From NCBI RefSeq assembly GCF_014200395.1, contig NZ_JACHBS010000001.1, positions 744,001 through 808,000 on the forward strand: a stretch of DNA of 64,000 bases, given 5' to 3'. Origin of the DNA: Microcella frigidaquae. Its GTDB lineage: Bacteria > Actinomycetota > Actinomycetes > Actinomycetales > Microbacteriaceae. Shown piece by piece: positions 49,774 through 61,413 of this stretch. Made by a program: the position numbers and the translations under genes. Under the pieces are notes generated by a model. It was not told the origin of the DNA and did not search any database. It worked only from the letters and a program-made list of their open reading frames with translations. Within the stretch, counting starts at the first letter, position 1; every line of letters begins with the position of its first letter.

Positions 49774-50436
49774 CTAAGCCGAAACCACGACTGGCGCTAT
49801 TGGACCACCCTGATACCCCTTATGCACCTGACCGCGAACTTGATCTGTCGTCGCTTCGTCTCCCCATACGTGCCACCCCGGCCTGGGGTGCCGAGCGAAT
49901 AGTTCCAAGTAAGGACCGGGAGAGCAAGCCTCAATGAGGTCGTATTGCTCGTCCGGCTTTCGTGAGTGCTCTCGTTTCCGAGTCTCCAACATGTTGACCT
50001 GCGAACGACCCGGAGGCAGAGTCCGCATTCGACCCCTTACTCCAAAAAGTATCAGTTCCGTGACGTTCCGAAAGTAGAACCCGACGCCTCGACCATCCGG
50101 GCCACCGTCCGCACGTCTCTTTGCCCAGACAATGTTCGACACATACCTGTAGCCCCAGGATTCCATGACGGCTAGCCCCTCAGGGAGAAGGGCATTCGGA
50201 ACCCAAAGGTAAAGGTGAGAATTCTCCGCAGCATGGGAACCGACCGGCAGGTTCTTGATTGCGTCCAAATCCATGGTGTCGTAACGGTCGAGCCGACGAT
50301 GCTCAGGGGCGACCTTCCCGGTGCGATTGGCGAATCTCCAGGGCGGGTCAGCCAGCACCGTCTGAAAGCCACCTTCGACTACCGGGAGCGGGTCAGGGGG
50401 CGTAGCAAGTGTGTCTGCTCGAAGTGGCGTGGCCAT
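49774..50436 (-). CDS. MT-A70-family adenine methyltransferase (R-M partner)
   Basis: A 220-aa N6-adenine methyltransferase: the catalytic motif DPPW in QTVLADPPWRFANRTG, MDLDAIKNLPVGSHAAENSH, LYLWVPNALLPEGLAVMESW, the FxGxK-like NVTELILFGVRGRM motif and EACSPGPYLELFARHPRPGW, HVWGDE. MT-A70 proteins methylate adenine within palindromic GATC-like sites. It lies directly downstream of a BglII/BstYI-type endonuclease. ATG 50436 is preferred to GTG 50442. Lower G+C than the core genes suggests transfer. Confidence 0.92.
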   Translation of the reverse strand: MATPLRADTLATPPDPLPVVEGGFQTVLADPPWRFANRTGKVAPEHRRLDRYDTMDLDAIKNLPVGSHAAENSHLYLWVPNALLPEGLAVMESWGYRYVSNIVWAKRRADGGPDGRGVGFYFRNVTELILFGVRGRMRTLPPGRSQVNMLETRKREHSRKPDEQYDLIEACSPGPYLELFARHPRPGWHVWGDEATTDQVRGQVHKGYQGGPIAPVVVSA

Positions 50437-50505
50437 GATCACCGACTCTAGTTCAGGCCTCCGACTGCGCTAGGGCGCACCGCCGGTCTTCGTCGGACGC
50501 GTGGA

Positions 50506-51243
50506 TCACTCCGCGCCTTCATCGCCGTGGTCAGCCAACTCGACGGCAACATCAAGGGCAGGGGCAACAACCCCGAGTCCCGCCCAGGTCGACTTCGTGA
50601 TTCCAATCGCGAGGATTGGGCACCCGCCAGCGTCTCCCCGAGTAATCCGTGGCTCAAGCTTGACCATGTTGGTGGTGGTCGTGGTGCCTAGCCGCCTAAA
50701 GGCGTCCTCGCTGCCGAGTTCCTGACCAGCAAGTTCGCGTATTCCTTGGTGATCCCTGGTGATGATCACACCCAGATCGATCAGCCCTAAGTCATAGAGC
50801 GCCCGATACGCAGCGAGATCACGGTCAAGGTTCCCGTCTTTGGCGTTCCACTCAACATCAATCGCTACCCGGCCCTTCATGTTGTCTACCTCGAAGCCGT
50901 CGTTACTCACTGTGGTCGCGAGAAAGTTCTCCTCGTAAGCCCGACTGGTTAAGGTCTTTTTCTTCTGCCCCACAAGCCTGAACTCGGTGTTGACGCGAAC
51001 TGCACTCCAGCCCCGTTCGAAGAACGCAGTATCGAGTCGAATCGCGACGGGCCCGCGATTGCCCCCTGCAACCAGGATGTCCGTGTCGTAGAGGAAGAAC
51101 TCTGACAGCACATCCGAGAGGTCTGTCAGCAGGGCTGAGTTGCTCGCACCCATGATCGCCGCCGCATTGCGTGTCTCGAGCCAGGTGTACTTGCCAAGCA
51201 GCGGCTCGGAGAAGACTTCCTTGTAGGAGTGAGTCAGATCCAT
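50506..51243 (-). CDS. BglII/BstYI-type type II restriction endonuclease
   Basis: A 245-aa endonuclease: an N-terminal helical region (KYTWLETRNAAAIMGASNSA), VDNMKGRVAIDVEWNAKDGN containing the D-x(n)-E-x-K-like active site (DVEWNAKD), and YDLGLIDLGVIITRDHQGIR. The region FDxx-free order and the VEWNAKDG motif match the BglII/BstYI family, which cuts AGATCT or RGATCY. The exact site of this enzyme cannot be inferred. It is the first gene of a leftward pair with the methylase. ATG 51243. Confidence 0.88.
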   Translation of the reverse strand: MDLTHSYKEVFSEPLLGKYTWLETRNAAAIMGASNSALLTDLSDVLSEFFLYDTDILVAGGNRGPVAIRLDTAFFERGWSAVRVNTEFRLVGQKKKTLTSRAYEENFLATTVSNDGFEVDNMKGRVAIDVEWNAKDGNLDRDLAAYRALYDLGLIDLGVIITRDHQGIRELAGQELGSEDAFRRLGTTTTTNMVKLEPRITRGDAGGCPILAIGITKSTWAGLGVVAPALDVAVELADHGDEGAE

Positions 51244-51374
51244 ATCGGCAACCGTATCGACTTCTGCTCAGGAAACTCTGCCATGTCGTCAATTGTGACT
51301 GTCTCAATGTCGGCGCCCCGAGAGACGCTCAATAGATCGGGTTGAGCACTCGACCGCCAGGCGAAGGAGAAACC

Positions 51375-51530
51375 ATGAAGACCACGGCTCATCACTCAAG
51401 CAACCCGTCCGACCCGGATGTCTACCACGACCACAGCAACTGCTCAAGCGGGCAGCAGATGCCGGCCCACAACAGGTTGTCAGGAACCGGTGGCCACCCT
51501 CGCTGCGGCCACTGCAGCATTATGGGCTGA
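51375..51530 (+). CDS. Small conserved Cys/His protein, 51 aa
   Basis: Starts at ATG 51375 behind an AAGGAGA site. The product reads HSSNPSDPDVYHDHSNCSSG, followed by QQMPAHNRLSGTGGHPRCGH and CSIMG. The DHSNCxxG / GTGG-x-C-x2-C pattern is shared by small proteins near restriction or phage-defence genes in actinobacteria (recalled pattern, unverified). It may be a zinc-binding peptide. It is divergent from the endonuclease and convergent with gatB. Confidence 0.62.
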   Translation: MKTTAHHSSNPSDPDVYHDHSNCSSGQQMPAHNRLSGTGGHPRCGHCSIMG

Positions 51531-51537
51531 GCTAGGT

Positions 51538-53052
51538 CTACCCCTGCGCCCGCTCCAGCACCAGCTCCCGCACGCGAGCCGCATCGGCCTTGCCGCCCAT
51601 CGCCTTCATGACGGCACCGATCACGGCGCCGGCGGCCTGCACCTTGCCCTCGCGGATCTTCTCGAGCACGTCGGGCTGCTCGGCCAGGGCCGCATCGACC
51701 GCGGCGATGAGGGCACCGTCGTCCGAGACGACCTGCAGACCTCGGGCCTCGACGACCTGCGCCGGCGTGCCCTCCCCCGCGATGACACCCTCGACCACCT
51801 GACGGGCGAGGCGGTCGGTCAGGGCGCCCGACTCGACGAGCTCGACGACGGCGGCGACGTCACTCGCGCTGATGAGAGACGACGGCTCCGCATCCTGCGC
51901 GTTCGCGATGCGGGCGATCTCGCCCGTCCACCACTTGCGGGCCTGCTGCGGTGACGCGCCGGCGGCGACCGTGTCGGCCACCTCGACGAGCAGTCCCGAG
52001 TTCACGACGTCGCGGAACTCGAGATCGGTGAACCCCCACTCCTCCTTCAGGCGACGGCGGCGGGCCGCGGGCGGCTCGGGCAGAGCATCCCGAAGCTCAT
52101 CAATCAGCGCCGGCGACGGAACCACCGGCAGCAGGTCGGGCTCGGGGAAGTACCGGTAGTCGTCGGCGTCGCTCTTCGGGCGGCCGGGCGACGTCGTGCC
52201 GGTGTCCTCATGCCAGTGACGGGTCTCTTGCGTGATCGTGCCACCCTTGGCCAGAATCGCGGCCTGGCGCTGAATCTCGTAGCGCACGGCCCGCTCGACG
52301 CTACGTAGCGAGTTGACGTTCTTGGTCTCGGTGCGGATGCCCAGCTTCTGCTCGCCACGGGGCCGCAGCGACACGTTCGCATCGCAGCGCAGGTTGCCGC
52401 GCTCCATTCGCGCCTCGCTGATGCCGAGCGCTCGCACGATGTCGCGGATCGTCGACACGTAGGCCTTCGCCAGCTCGGGCGCGCGGTGCTCGGCACCGAA
52501 GATCGGCTTGGTGACGATCTCGACCAGCGGCACGCCGGCACGGTTGTAGTCGACGAGCGAGCTCTCGGCGCCCTGGATGCGGCCCGTCGAGCCGCCCACG
52601 TGCGTGAGCTTGCCCGCGTCTTCCTCCATGTGCGCGCGCTCGATCGGCACCTGCACGAGCGTGCCGTCTTCCAGCTCGACCTCGAGCGTGCCCTCGAAGG
52701 CGATCGGCTCGTCGTACTGGCTGATCTGGTAGTTCTTCGCGAGATCGGGGTAGAAGTAGTTCTTGCGCGCGAAGCGGCTCATGGGCGCGATCTGGCAACC
52801 GAGCGCGAGGCCCAGCGAGATCGAGTAGCGCACGGCCTGCTCGTTGACGACCGGCAGGCTGCCCGGCAGGCCGAGGCACACGGGCGTGATCGCCGTGTTC
52901 GCGTCGGTCACCTCGTTGGCGCTGAACGCCGGGTTCGGCGCGTCGCTGAACATCTTCGTTGTCGTGCTCAGCTCAACGTGCACCTCGAAGCCGAGCACCG
53001 GCTCGAACAGCTCGAGGGCCTTGTCGAAGTCCATGAGGTCTGCGCGTGCCAT
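51538..53052 (-). CDS. gatB: Asp-tRNA(Asn)/Glu-tRNA(Gln) amidotransferase subunit B
   Basis: A 504-aa subunit that binds misacylated tRNA and phosphorylates the acyl group. Visible features: [40 protein letters not shown] (family signature), [40 protein letters not shown] and [12 protein letters not shown]. The C-terminal 150 residues are the YqeY-like tRNA-binding part. ATG 53052 overlaps the gatA stop. gatC-gatA-gatB lie in one operon. A fragment resembling its 3' end is found at 49466-49573. Confidence 0.97.
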   Translation of the reverse strand: MARADLMDFDKALELFEPVLGFEVHVELSTTTKMFSDAPNPAFSANEVTDANTAITPVCLGLPGSLPVVNEQAVRYSISLGLALGCQIAPMSRFARKNYFYPDLAKNYQISQYDEPIAFEGTLEVELEDGTLVQVPIERAHMEEDAGKLTHVGGSTGRIQGAESSLVDYNRAGVPLVEIVTKPIFGAEHRAPELAKAYVSTIRDIVRALGISEARMERGNLRCDANVSLRPRGEQKLGIRTETKNVNSLRSVERAVRYEIQRQAAILAKGGTITQETRHWHEDTGTTSPGRPKSDADDYRYFPEPDLLPVVPSPALIDELRDALPEPPAARRRRLKEEWGFTDLEFRDVVNSGLLVEVADTVAAGASPQQARKWWTGEIARIANAQDAEPSSLISASDVAAVVELVESGALTDRLARQVVEGVIAGEGTPAQVVEARGLQVVSDDGALIAAVDAALAEQPDVLEKIREGKVQAAGAVIGAVMKAMGGKADAARVRELVLERAQG

Positions 53053-54605
53053 CAGCGGGCCCCTCCGTCCGAAGCAGAACCAGACAGTGCGGGCACCTGC
53101 GCCCACAGCGGCCCACCCCAGTGCGCTTCGAGCAGCGCCTCGATCGCGGCGCCCGCCTCGTAGAGTCGGGCGTCTTCGCGCGCCGGGGCCATGAGCTGCA
53201 GGCCCGTCGGCAGGCCGTCCTCCGGCGCGAGCCCCATCGGCAGGCCCATGCCGGGCACGCCCGCGAGGTTCGCCGGAATCGTCGTGACGTCGTTGAGGTA
53301 CATCGCCAGCGGGTCGGCGAGCTTCTCGCCGAAGCGGAACGCCGTGGTCGGTGCGCTCGGCGAGACGAGGATGTCGGCCTTCTCGAACGCGGCCGCGAAG
53401 TCGCGCTGGATGAGCGTGCGCACCTTCTGCGCGCTGCCGTAGTAGGCGTCGTAGTAGCCGGCCGAGAGCGCGTAGGTACCGAGGATGATCCGGCGCTTCA
53501 CCTCGGGGCCGAAGCCGGCCTCGCGCGTCGCCGCCATGACGTCCTCCACCGTTCCGCCGGGCACCTCGACCCGCAGGCCGAAGCGCACCGAGTCGAACTT
53601 GGCGAGGTTGCTCGACGCCTCCGCCGGAAGGATCAGGTAGTACGCCGCGACGGCGTACTCGAAGTTCGGGGCACTGACCTCGACGATCTCGGCGCCGGCG
53701 CCGGCGAGCAAGTCGAGGGTCTCCTCGAAGCGCTGCTTCACGCCGGCCTGGAAGCCGCCGCTCTCGCCGCGCAGCTCGCGCACCACGCCGACGCGCAATC
53801 CCTTCAGCACGTCGCCCCGGGCGCCGCGGCGCGCGGCCTCGGCCATCGAGGGCCACGCGTCGGGAATGCTCGTGGCGTCGCGGGAGTCGTGCCCGCCGAT
53901 GACGTCGTGCACGAGCGCCGCATCCAGAACGGTGCGCGACACCGGCCCGACCTGGTCGAGCGACGAGGCGAGCGCGATCGCGCCGTACCGGCTGACCCCG
54001 CCGTAGGTGGGCTTGACGCCGACCGACCCGGTCACCGCGGCCGGCTGACGGATGCTGCCGCCGGTGTCGCTGCCGAGCGCGACGGGCGCCTCGAAGGCCG
54101 ACACCGCAGCGGCCGAGCCACCCCCCGACCCACCGGGAATGCGCTCGAGATCCCACGGATTCCGCGTCGGCCCGTAGGCCGAGTGCTCGGTGCTCGAGCC
54201 CATCGCGAACTCGTCCATGTTCGTCTTGCCGAGCGGGATCATGCGGGCGGCCCGCAGCCGCGCGACGACCGTGGCGTCGTAGGGCGGCACCCAGCCCTCG
54301 AGAATCTTCGAGCCCGAGGTCGAGGGCATGTCGAGCGTGCACAGCACGTCTTTGATCGCGATCGGCACACCCGCCAGCTCGGGCAGCGCGACCCCGGCGG
54401 CGCGGTCGGCGTCGACCTGCGCGGCGGTCTCGAGGGCGGCGGCGTTGACGTGCAGGAAGGCGTGCACGTCGCCATCGACGGCGGCAATACGGTCGAGGTG
54501 CGCCTGCGTGACCTCGACGCTCGACACCTCGCCCGCGGCGAGGCGCGCGGCGAGGTCGGCGGCGGTGGCGCGCGTCAGGTCCGCGCTGTTCGCGGCGGCG
54601 CTCAC
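53052..54605 (-). CDS. gatA: Asp-tRNA(Asn)/Glu-tRNA(Gln) amidotransferase subunit A
   Basis: The 517-aa amidase of the GatCAB complex, releasing ammonia from glutamine or asparagine. The Ser-cisSer-Lys triad is visible: [20 protein letters not shown] (Lys), [20 protein letters not shown] and [20 protein letters not shown] (cis-Ser and Ser nucleophile). It overlaps gatC by four bases and gatB by one, the usual coupled order. GTG 54605 is the start. Confidence 0.97.
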   Translation of the reverse strand: MSAAANSADLTRATAADLAARLAAGEVSSVEVTQAHLDRIAAVDGDVHAFLHVNAAALETAAQVDADRAAGVALPELAGVPIAIKDVLCTLDMPSTSGSKILEGWVPPYDATVVARLRAARMIPLGKTNMDEFAMGSSTEHSAYGPTRNPWDLERIPGGSGGGSAAAVSAFEAPVALGSDTGGSIRQPAAVTGSVGVKPTYGGVSRYGAIALASSLDQVGPVSRTVLDAALVHDVIGGHDSRDATSIPDAWPSMAEAARRGARGDVLKGLRVGVVRELRGESGGFQAGVKQRFEETLDLLAGAGAEIVEVSAPNFEYAVAAYYLILPAEASSNLAKFDSVRFGLRVEVPGGTVEDVMAATREAGFGPEVKRRIILGTYALSAGYYDAYYGSAQKVRTLIQRDFAAAFEKADILVSPSAPTTAFRFGEKLADPLAMYLNDVTTIPANLAGVPGMGLPMGLAPEDGLPTGLQLMAPAREDARLYEAGAAIEALLEAHWGGPLWAQVPALSGSASDGGAR

Positions 54606-54901
54606 TGCTCCTCCCCCAGGATCGCGGTGACGCGGAAGCGGCTGCCGTCGTGGTCGGGGGCGCCGGCCAGCGCCTGCTCGGTCGTCAGCGTGACGCCCGG
54701 CACGTCGGGGCGCATGCCGCCCGTCAGCGGAATCGGGTGGCTCGTGGCCGGCACGTCGGGCGTCGCCACCTGCTGCACGGTCGCCACCGCGTCCACGATC
54801 GCGCCGAGCTCGCCGGTCAGCGTCTCGATCTCGTCGGGGGTCAGCGCGATGCGCGCGAGCTGGGCGAGGTACGCCACGCGCTCGGGCGTGATTTCAGACA
54901 T
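54602..54901 (-). CDS. gatC: Asp-tRNA(Asn)/Glu-tRNA(Gln) amidotransferase subunit C
   Basis: A 99-aa short helical subunit that wraps around GatA and Gat[41 protein letters not shown], then [14 protein letters not shown]. It is the first gene of the gatCAB operon, with a likely promoter in the 125-base gap to the divergent lipoprotein gene. Confidence 0.95.
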   Translation of the reverse strand: MSEITPERVAYLAQLARIALTPDEIETLTGELGAIVDAVATVQQVATPDVPATSHPIPLTGGMRPDVPGVTLTTEQALAGAPDHDGSRFRVTAILGEEQ

Positions 54902-55026
54902 GGGGCTCCCAAGGTGGCCGTCGGCGGGGGATGCCCCAGTCTACTGAGCGCTCCCCAACCGTTCGGCCCTCCCGATCGTCTGAGAGGATGAGGGCGGTAC
55001 GCACCGCCGACCCGCAGGGAGGCACG

Positions 55027-55494
55027 ATGTCCAGAATGATGTCCCGCACGTTCCGCCGCGGCGCGGCCGCTCTGCTCGGCGGCGCCCTCGCCGGCCTGGT
55101 CTCGGCGTGCGCCCTTCTCGGCGGGGGCGACGGCGCTCAGATGCAGGGCGAGTGGGTGCTCGTGGCGGCGGAGGATCCGACGGGGGCGTTCGACCTGAGC
55201 CCGGCCGAGGTGACGCTGACCGTGCAGGGCAGCACGCTCTCGGGCACGGCCGCCTGCAACCAGTACGGCGGAACGGTCAGCGGCGGCCTCGATTCCACCG
55301 ACGAGCGGCCGGTGAGCATCGGTGCGCTGTTCCAGACCGAGATGGCGTGCACGGGCGAGGGCGTGATGGAGCTCGAGGCCCGCTACCTGACCGCTCTCGC
55401 CGCGGTCGAGAGCGGCCTGCGCATCGACGATGACACGATGGCGCTGTTCGGCGGCGGGGTGCGGCTCGAGTTCGACCTGCTCATCGAGGGCTGA
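55027..55494 (+). CDS. META-domain lipoprotein
   Basis: A 155-aa lipoprotein with a signal peptide (MSRMMSRTFRRGAAALLGGA) and lipobox GLVSAC (Cys near residue 27). The rest is a META (DUF306-type) domain: MQGEWVLVAAEDPTGAFDL, SGTAACNQYGGTVSGGL and FQTEMACTGEGVMELEARYL with the conserved Cys pair. It should be anchored to the outer face of the membrane. Function unknown; META domains occur in heat-shock-related and protease-inhibitor-like proteins. Confidence 0.9.
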   Translation: MSRMMSRTFRRGAAALLGGALAGLVSACALLGGGDGAQMQGEWVLVAAEDPTGAFDLSPAEVTLTVQGSTLSGTAACNQYGGTVSGGLDSTDERPVSIGALFQTEMACTGEGVMELEARYLTALAAVESGLRIDDDTMALFGGGVRLEFDLLIEG

Positions 55495-55501
55495 CCAAGG
55501 G

Positions 55502-55960
55502 CTAGAGCGGGCGGCACTCGCTCTCACCGAGCAGGGTGCTGGCGCTCGCGCTCACGCGCAGCACGATGAGCTCGCCGTCGGCGGTCTCGCCCGACACCTC
55601 GATGACGTCGCCGACCTCGGTGCGGGTGACGCGGATGCCCTCCGCCGTCCACGCCCGCGAGACCCGCTCGGCCGCGGCAGCAGGAGCCGCCGAGGCGTCA
55701 CCGATGCGCAGCGCGGGGTACTGCTCGCCGCTGACCCAGAGCGGGATGACGCACTCGCGCGGCGTCGGGTCGTCGTGCACCTGCCAGTCGCCGCCGACCA
55801 TGCGCTGGGTGTCGTCGAGCAGCGCGGCGAACCGGTCGCGGGCCTCCGAATCGGTGACCCCGGTGACGGGAACGACGGCGCACCCCGCGAGCGTCAGCGC
55901 CACCGCTCCGCCGAGCCCTGCGGCGATCGCGGCGGCGAGCACCCCTCGGCGTCGGCCCAT
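55502..55960 (-). CDS. Secreted lipoprotein, 152 aa
   Basis: Signal peptide with lipobox LTLAGC (Cys near residue 27) and then a small domain: RFAALLDDTQRMVGGDWQVH, DDPTPRECVIPLWVSGEQYP, VSRAWTAEGIRVTRTEVGDV, ending in GESECRPL. Two Cys residues could form a disulfide. No family function is recognised. It converges on the META lipoprotein and lies just downstream of the DUF1023 gene. Confidence 0.8.
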   Translation of the reverse strand: MGRRRGVLAAAIAAGLGGAVALTLAGCAVVPVTGVTDSEARDRFAALLDDTQRMVGGDWQVHDDPTPRECVIPLWVSGEQYPALRIGDASAAPAAAAERVSRAWTAEGIRVTRTEVGDVIEVSGETADGELIVLRVSASASTLLGESECRPL

Positions 55961-55982
55961 GGCTGTCAGGCTACGCCCCCGC

Positions 55983-57386
55983 TCAGAGCAGGAGGGCGAG
56001 CGTGCGACCCTCGTCGCGCTGCGAGCCGTCGGTGACGAGCTCGCCCTTGTCGATGCCGATGAGTGCCAGGTTGCGCAGCGACTCGGTGCCCGCCGCGAAG
56101 TAGTAGTTGTGCCCGATCGACTCGGTCAGCACCTGGTTGGTGATGACATCGACCCCGCCGGCGACGCTCATGACGCGAGCGCCGAACTCGGCGCTGCCCG
56201 GGTCTCGCCCGAAGAAGGCGCTGTTCGGGATCGGATCCCACGCGGCCTCGCCGACGAACACGTCGCCGCGCACGTTGAGCTCGTCGACGCTGGATGCGGG
56301 GGCGCCGGGTGAGCCGATCATGGCGAGAGCATCCACCGTCGTGCTCTGCTGCAGGGCGAGCATGGCCGCGGTCGAGCCGTAGGAGTGCGACAGCAGCGCG
56401 ATGTAGGGCTGGTCGGTGCCGCGGATCGCCTGCAGCCCGTCGATGGCGCGCGCGATGGCATCGCGCCCCTCGTAGGCGAGATCGAGGCTGCCCACGTTGA
56501 GCAGTGTGGGGGTCTGGTAGCCGATCCAGGCGACCGTGGCGACGGTCTCGACCTCGTCGGTCGCCCCCGCCTCGGCCAGCAGCGAGAGCCACGACACCTG
56601 CTCGTCGTACAGCCGCGCGGCGGTATCCGTCCACTCGACGGCGTTGCCGCCGACCGAGATGAACATGCCCGGCATCAGGTAGCTGACGTAGTCGGCGGTC
56701 TCGAGGTCGCCGAGCACGATCGCCATCTTGCCCTGGCCGTGGGTGTCGAGCTGCAGGAGGGTGCGCGGCGGGTTCGCGGTCGCCGGCCCGAGCGCGTCGG
56801 CGACCCCGTAGAGCATCTCGAGACGCTGCTGGTTCTGCGCCGCGATCGTGCGGCCGGCGCGCAGCCCCTCGAGTTCGAGCTCGCGGATCGTCGAGCGCAG
56901 CACGTCGCGGTTCGCGGCGTTGCGCACGGCGACGGGGATGCCGTCGAGGTTGCCGACGAGCTCGGGCGCAGCGCTGAGCAACGCGCGCTGCGCCCGAGCG
57001 TCGAGGCCCGCCCACCAGCCGCTCACCTGAGGAGCTCCGGGTGGTGCAGCCAGCAGGGCCTGGAGTCGGTGGGGGTTCGACTCCAGTGCAGTCGCCGATA
57101 CGGCCGGGGGAGCCGCGGCGAGAGCGTGCAGCAGGTCGACACCGGTGAGGTTCTCGAAGCTCTCCACCGTCAGGGGGGTGGTGGGAGCCAGGGCCGCGGC
57201 GTCGTGCTGCGTGCTGGTGGGCAGGTCGATGGCCCGCTCGAGGGCGGGGCGGTCAGGGGCCGACATCGCCGGTGCGGCAATGCTGGTGATCGGGGTGACG
57301 GGGGGCGCGCCGGGCAGGGTGACGGGCCCCGCCACCGCGGCTACGGTGAGCGAGGCGATCACTACTGCTGTCGCGTCGAGCAGCAC
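55983..57386 (-). CDS. Secreted alpha/beta hydrolase of the DUF1023 family
   Basis: A 467-aa protein with an N-terminal signal peptide (MLLDATAVVIASLTVAAVAG). The DUF1023 hydrolase core has GQGKMAIVLGDLETADYVSY, MFISVGGNAVEWTDTAARL, the nucleophile in IALLSHSYGSTAAMLALQQS and DALAMIGSPGAPASSVDELN, with the C-terminal VLTESIGHNYYFAAGTESLR (His region). These secreted hydrolases are common in actinobacteria and have unknown substrates. ATG 57386. Confidence 0.9.
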   Translation of the reverse strand: MLLDATAVVIASLTVAAVAGPVTLPGAPPVTPITSIAAPAMSAPDRPALERAIDLPTSTQHDAAALAPTTPLTVESFENLTGVDLLHALAAAPPAVSATALESNPHRLQALLAAPPGAPQVSGWWAGLDARAQRALLSAAPELVGNLDGIPVAVRNAANRDVLRSTIRELELEGLRAGRTIAAQNQQRLEMLYGVADALGPATANPPRTLLQLDTHGQGKMAIVLGDLETADYVSYLMPGMFISVGGNAVEWTDTAARLYDEQVSWLSLLAEAGATDEVETVATVAWIGYQTPTLLNVGSLDLAYEGRDAIARAIDGLQAIRGTDQPYIALLSHSYGSTAAMLALQQSTTVDALAMIGSPGAPASSVDELNVRGDVFVGEAAWDPIPNSAFFGRDPGSAEFGARVMSVAGGVDVITNQVLTESIGHNYYFAAGTESLRNLALIGIDKGELVTDGSQRDEGRTLALLL

Positions 57387-57575
57387 GCCGGATTCCCCTC
57401 ACGACCGGCGGGCCGGGCATCCCCCGAAGCGGTCCCACCGGCGTGAGGCCATGCTAGGCGAAAGTGCGCCCCTTTTGGGGGGTGGAACGGACATTCCTCT
57501 CGACTCACACCAACCCGTTACACAGCCGACATGAAGCGTCGGTCGAATGCGCATACCGGATGCGCAGGCCGCCGA

Positions 57576-59918
<2,343 letters not shown>

Positions 59919-59946
59919 CTAGGAGCGCGCCCTGACCCGCGGCACC

Positions 59947-60035
59947 TGACACAAATCACGGACTTTCGACCGGGTGACAGGCCCACTCGGGCCTGAGCAG
60001 TCGCGGCGCACCGCGAAACTCCGTGATTTGTGACA
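59947..60035. repeat. REP-like inverted repeat element
   Basis: TGACACAAATCACGGACTTTCG (59947-59968, first 20 bases given by this position) is inversely repeated at 60014-60035 with 20 of 22 matches. Between them an AGGCCC / GGGCCT hairpin lies at 59979-59994. The element sits between the ALO gene stop and ligA start, both on the minus strand. A related arm (TGTCACAAATCACGGAG) begins at 63957 near the window end, so this is a dispersed repeat family. Confidence 0.78.
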
Positions 60036-60075
60036 CCACCGTCGGGCGGCGGGGATGGAGACAGCGCGGCGGGGG

Positions 60076-61413
60076 TCAGGCTCCGAGAACGCGATCGAGG
60101 TAGGGGTTGGTGAAGACGCGGTCGGGGTCGAGCCGGTCGCGCACGGCGACGAAGTCGTCGAAGCGCGGGTAGGCCGGCCGCAGGTCGTCGGCCGCGCGGC
60201 TGTGCAGCTTGCCCCAGTGCGGGCGGCCGTCGTGCGCGCGCAGGATCGCCTCGGCGGCGGCGAGGTACGGGGTGTGGTCATCCCGGATGTAGCGGTGCAC
60301 CGCGATGTAGCTCGATTCGCGCCCGTACGCCGTCGACAGCCAGACGTCGTCGGCGGCGGTCGCCCGCACTTCGACCGGGAAGGTCACCTTCCAGCCGTTC
60401 TGCTCGATGACGCGGTCGAGCTCGCGCAGCACGGGGCCGACGGCATCGAGCGGCACCGAGTACTCCAGCTCGCGGAACCGCACCGTGCGCTCGGTGGCGA
60501 AGATGCGGTGCGAGTAGTCGGCGGCCTGGCGGGTGAAGGCGACGCGGCTGGCGAGGCGATTGATGCCGGGCACCGTACTGGGCAGCGCCGAGCCGAGGCG
60601 GCACAGCACCTCGTAGAGCCCGTTGCCGAGCAGCTCGTCGTCGAACCACTTCTTGACCGGGCCGGAGGGCGTGCGCGGCGCATCCGCCGGCAGGCGGGTG
60701 TTGTTGCGGGTGAGCGCGAGCCGCGTGTGCGGAAACCAGTAGAACTCGACGTGGTCGGACTGCGCCGAGCGGGTCGGCCAGTCATCGAGAACGTCGTCGA
60801 GCGGCTCCGGATGCTCGTCCGCCGCCAGCACGAACGTCGGCACGGTCTGCACCGTGAGGTCGACGAGCACCCCGAGGGCGCCGAGCCCGAGGCGCGCTGC
60901 GGGCCACAGCTCGGCGTTCTCGGTCGGGCTGATCGACAGCAGGCGCCCGTCAGCGGTGGCGAGGGTGACGGACCGCAGCTGGGTGGCGAGACCGCCGAAG
61001 GCGCGGCCGGTGCCGTGGGTGCCGGTGCTGACGGCGCCCGAGATCGACTGCACGTCGATGTCGCCGAGGTTCTCGAACGCGAGCCCGTGCTCGTGCAGTA
61101 GCGCTGATGCGGCGTGCAGGCGGGTTCCGGCGGCGAGGGTCACGAGCCCGGTGCTGGCGTCGACCGCGGTCACACCGGCGAGGCCGGTGAGGTCGAGCTG
61201 CACGCCCGGCGCGACGGCGATACCCGTGAACGAGTGGCCGGCACCGATCGGCTTGACGGCGAGCCCGTCCGCGCGGGCGCGGGCGATCGCCGCGACCACC
61301 TCGTCGGGCGTCGACGGGCGCTCGACGCGGGCGGGGGTCACCTGCTCGGTGCGGGCCCAGTTCTGCCACGCGCGCGACCCGGTCGCTGCCGTGCTCGTTC
61401 GTGCCGTGCTCAC
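60076..61413 (-). CDS. FAD-linked sugar-1,4-lactone oxidase (ALO/GLO-like)
   Basis: A 445-aa FAD enzyme: PIGAGHSFTGIAVAPGVQLD (FAD pyrophosphate loop), DIDVQSISGAVSTGTHGTGR (family signature with the HGTG loop), TLATADGRLLSIS, and the C-terminal ALO domain (SHRIFATERTVRFRELEYSV; PHWGKLHSRAADDLRPAYPR). It oxidises an aldono-1,4-lactone such as D-arabinono- or L-gulonolactone, giving an ascorbate-like product. GTG 61413 overlaps the stop of the upstream gene (GTGA). Confidence 0.92.
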   Translation of the reverse strand: MSTARTSTAATGSRAWQNWARTEQVTPARVERPSTPDEVVAAIARARADGLAVKPIGAGHSFTGIAVAPGVQLDLTGLAGVTAVDASTGLVTLAAGTRLHAASALLHEHGLAFENLGDIDVQSISGAVSTGTHGTGRAFGGLATQLRSVTLATADGRLLSISPTENAELWPAARLGLGALGVLVDLTVQTVPTFVLAADEHPEPLDDVLDDWPTRSAQSDHVEFYWFPHTRLALTRNNTRLPADAPRTPSGPVKKWFDDELLGNGLYEVLCRLGSALPSTVPGINRLASRVAFTRQAADYSHRIFATERTVRFRELEYSVPLDAVGPVLRELDRVIEQNGWKVTFPVEVRATAADDVWLSTAYGRESSYIAVHRYIRDDHTPYLAAAEAILRAHDGRPHWGKLHSRAADDLRPAYPRFDDFVAVRDRLDPDRVFTNPYLDRVLGA

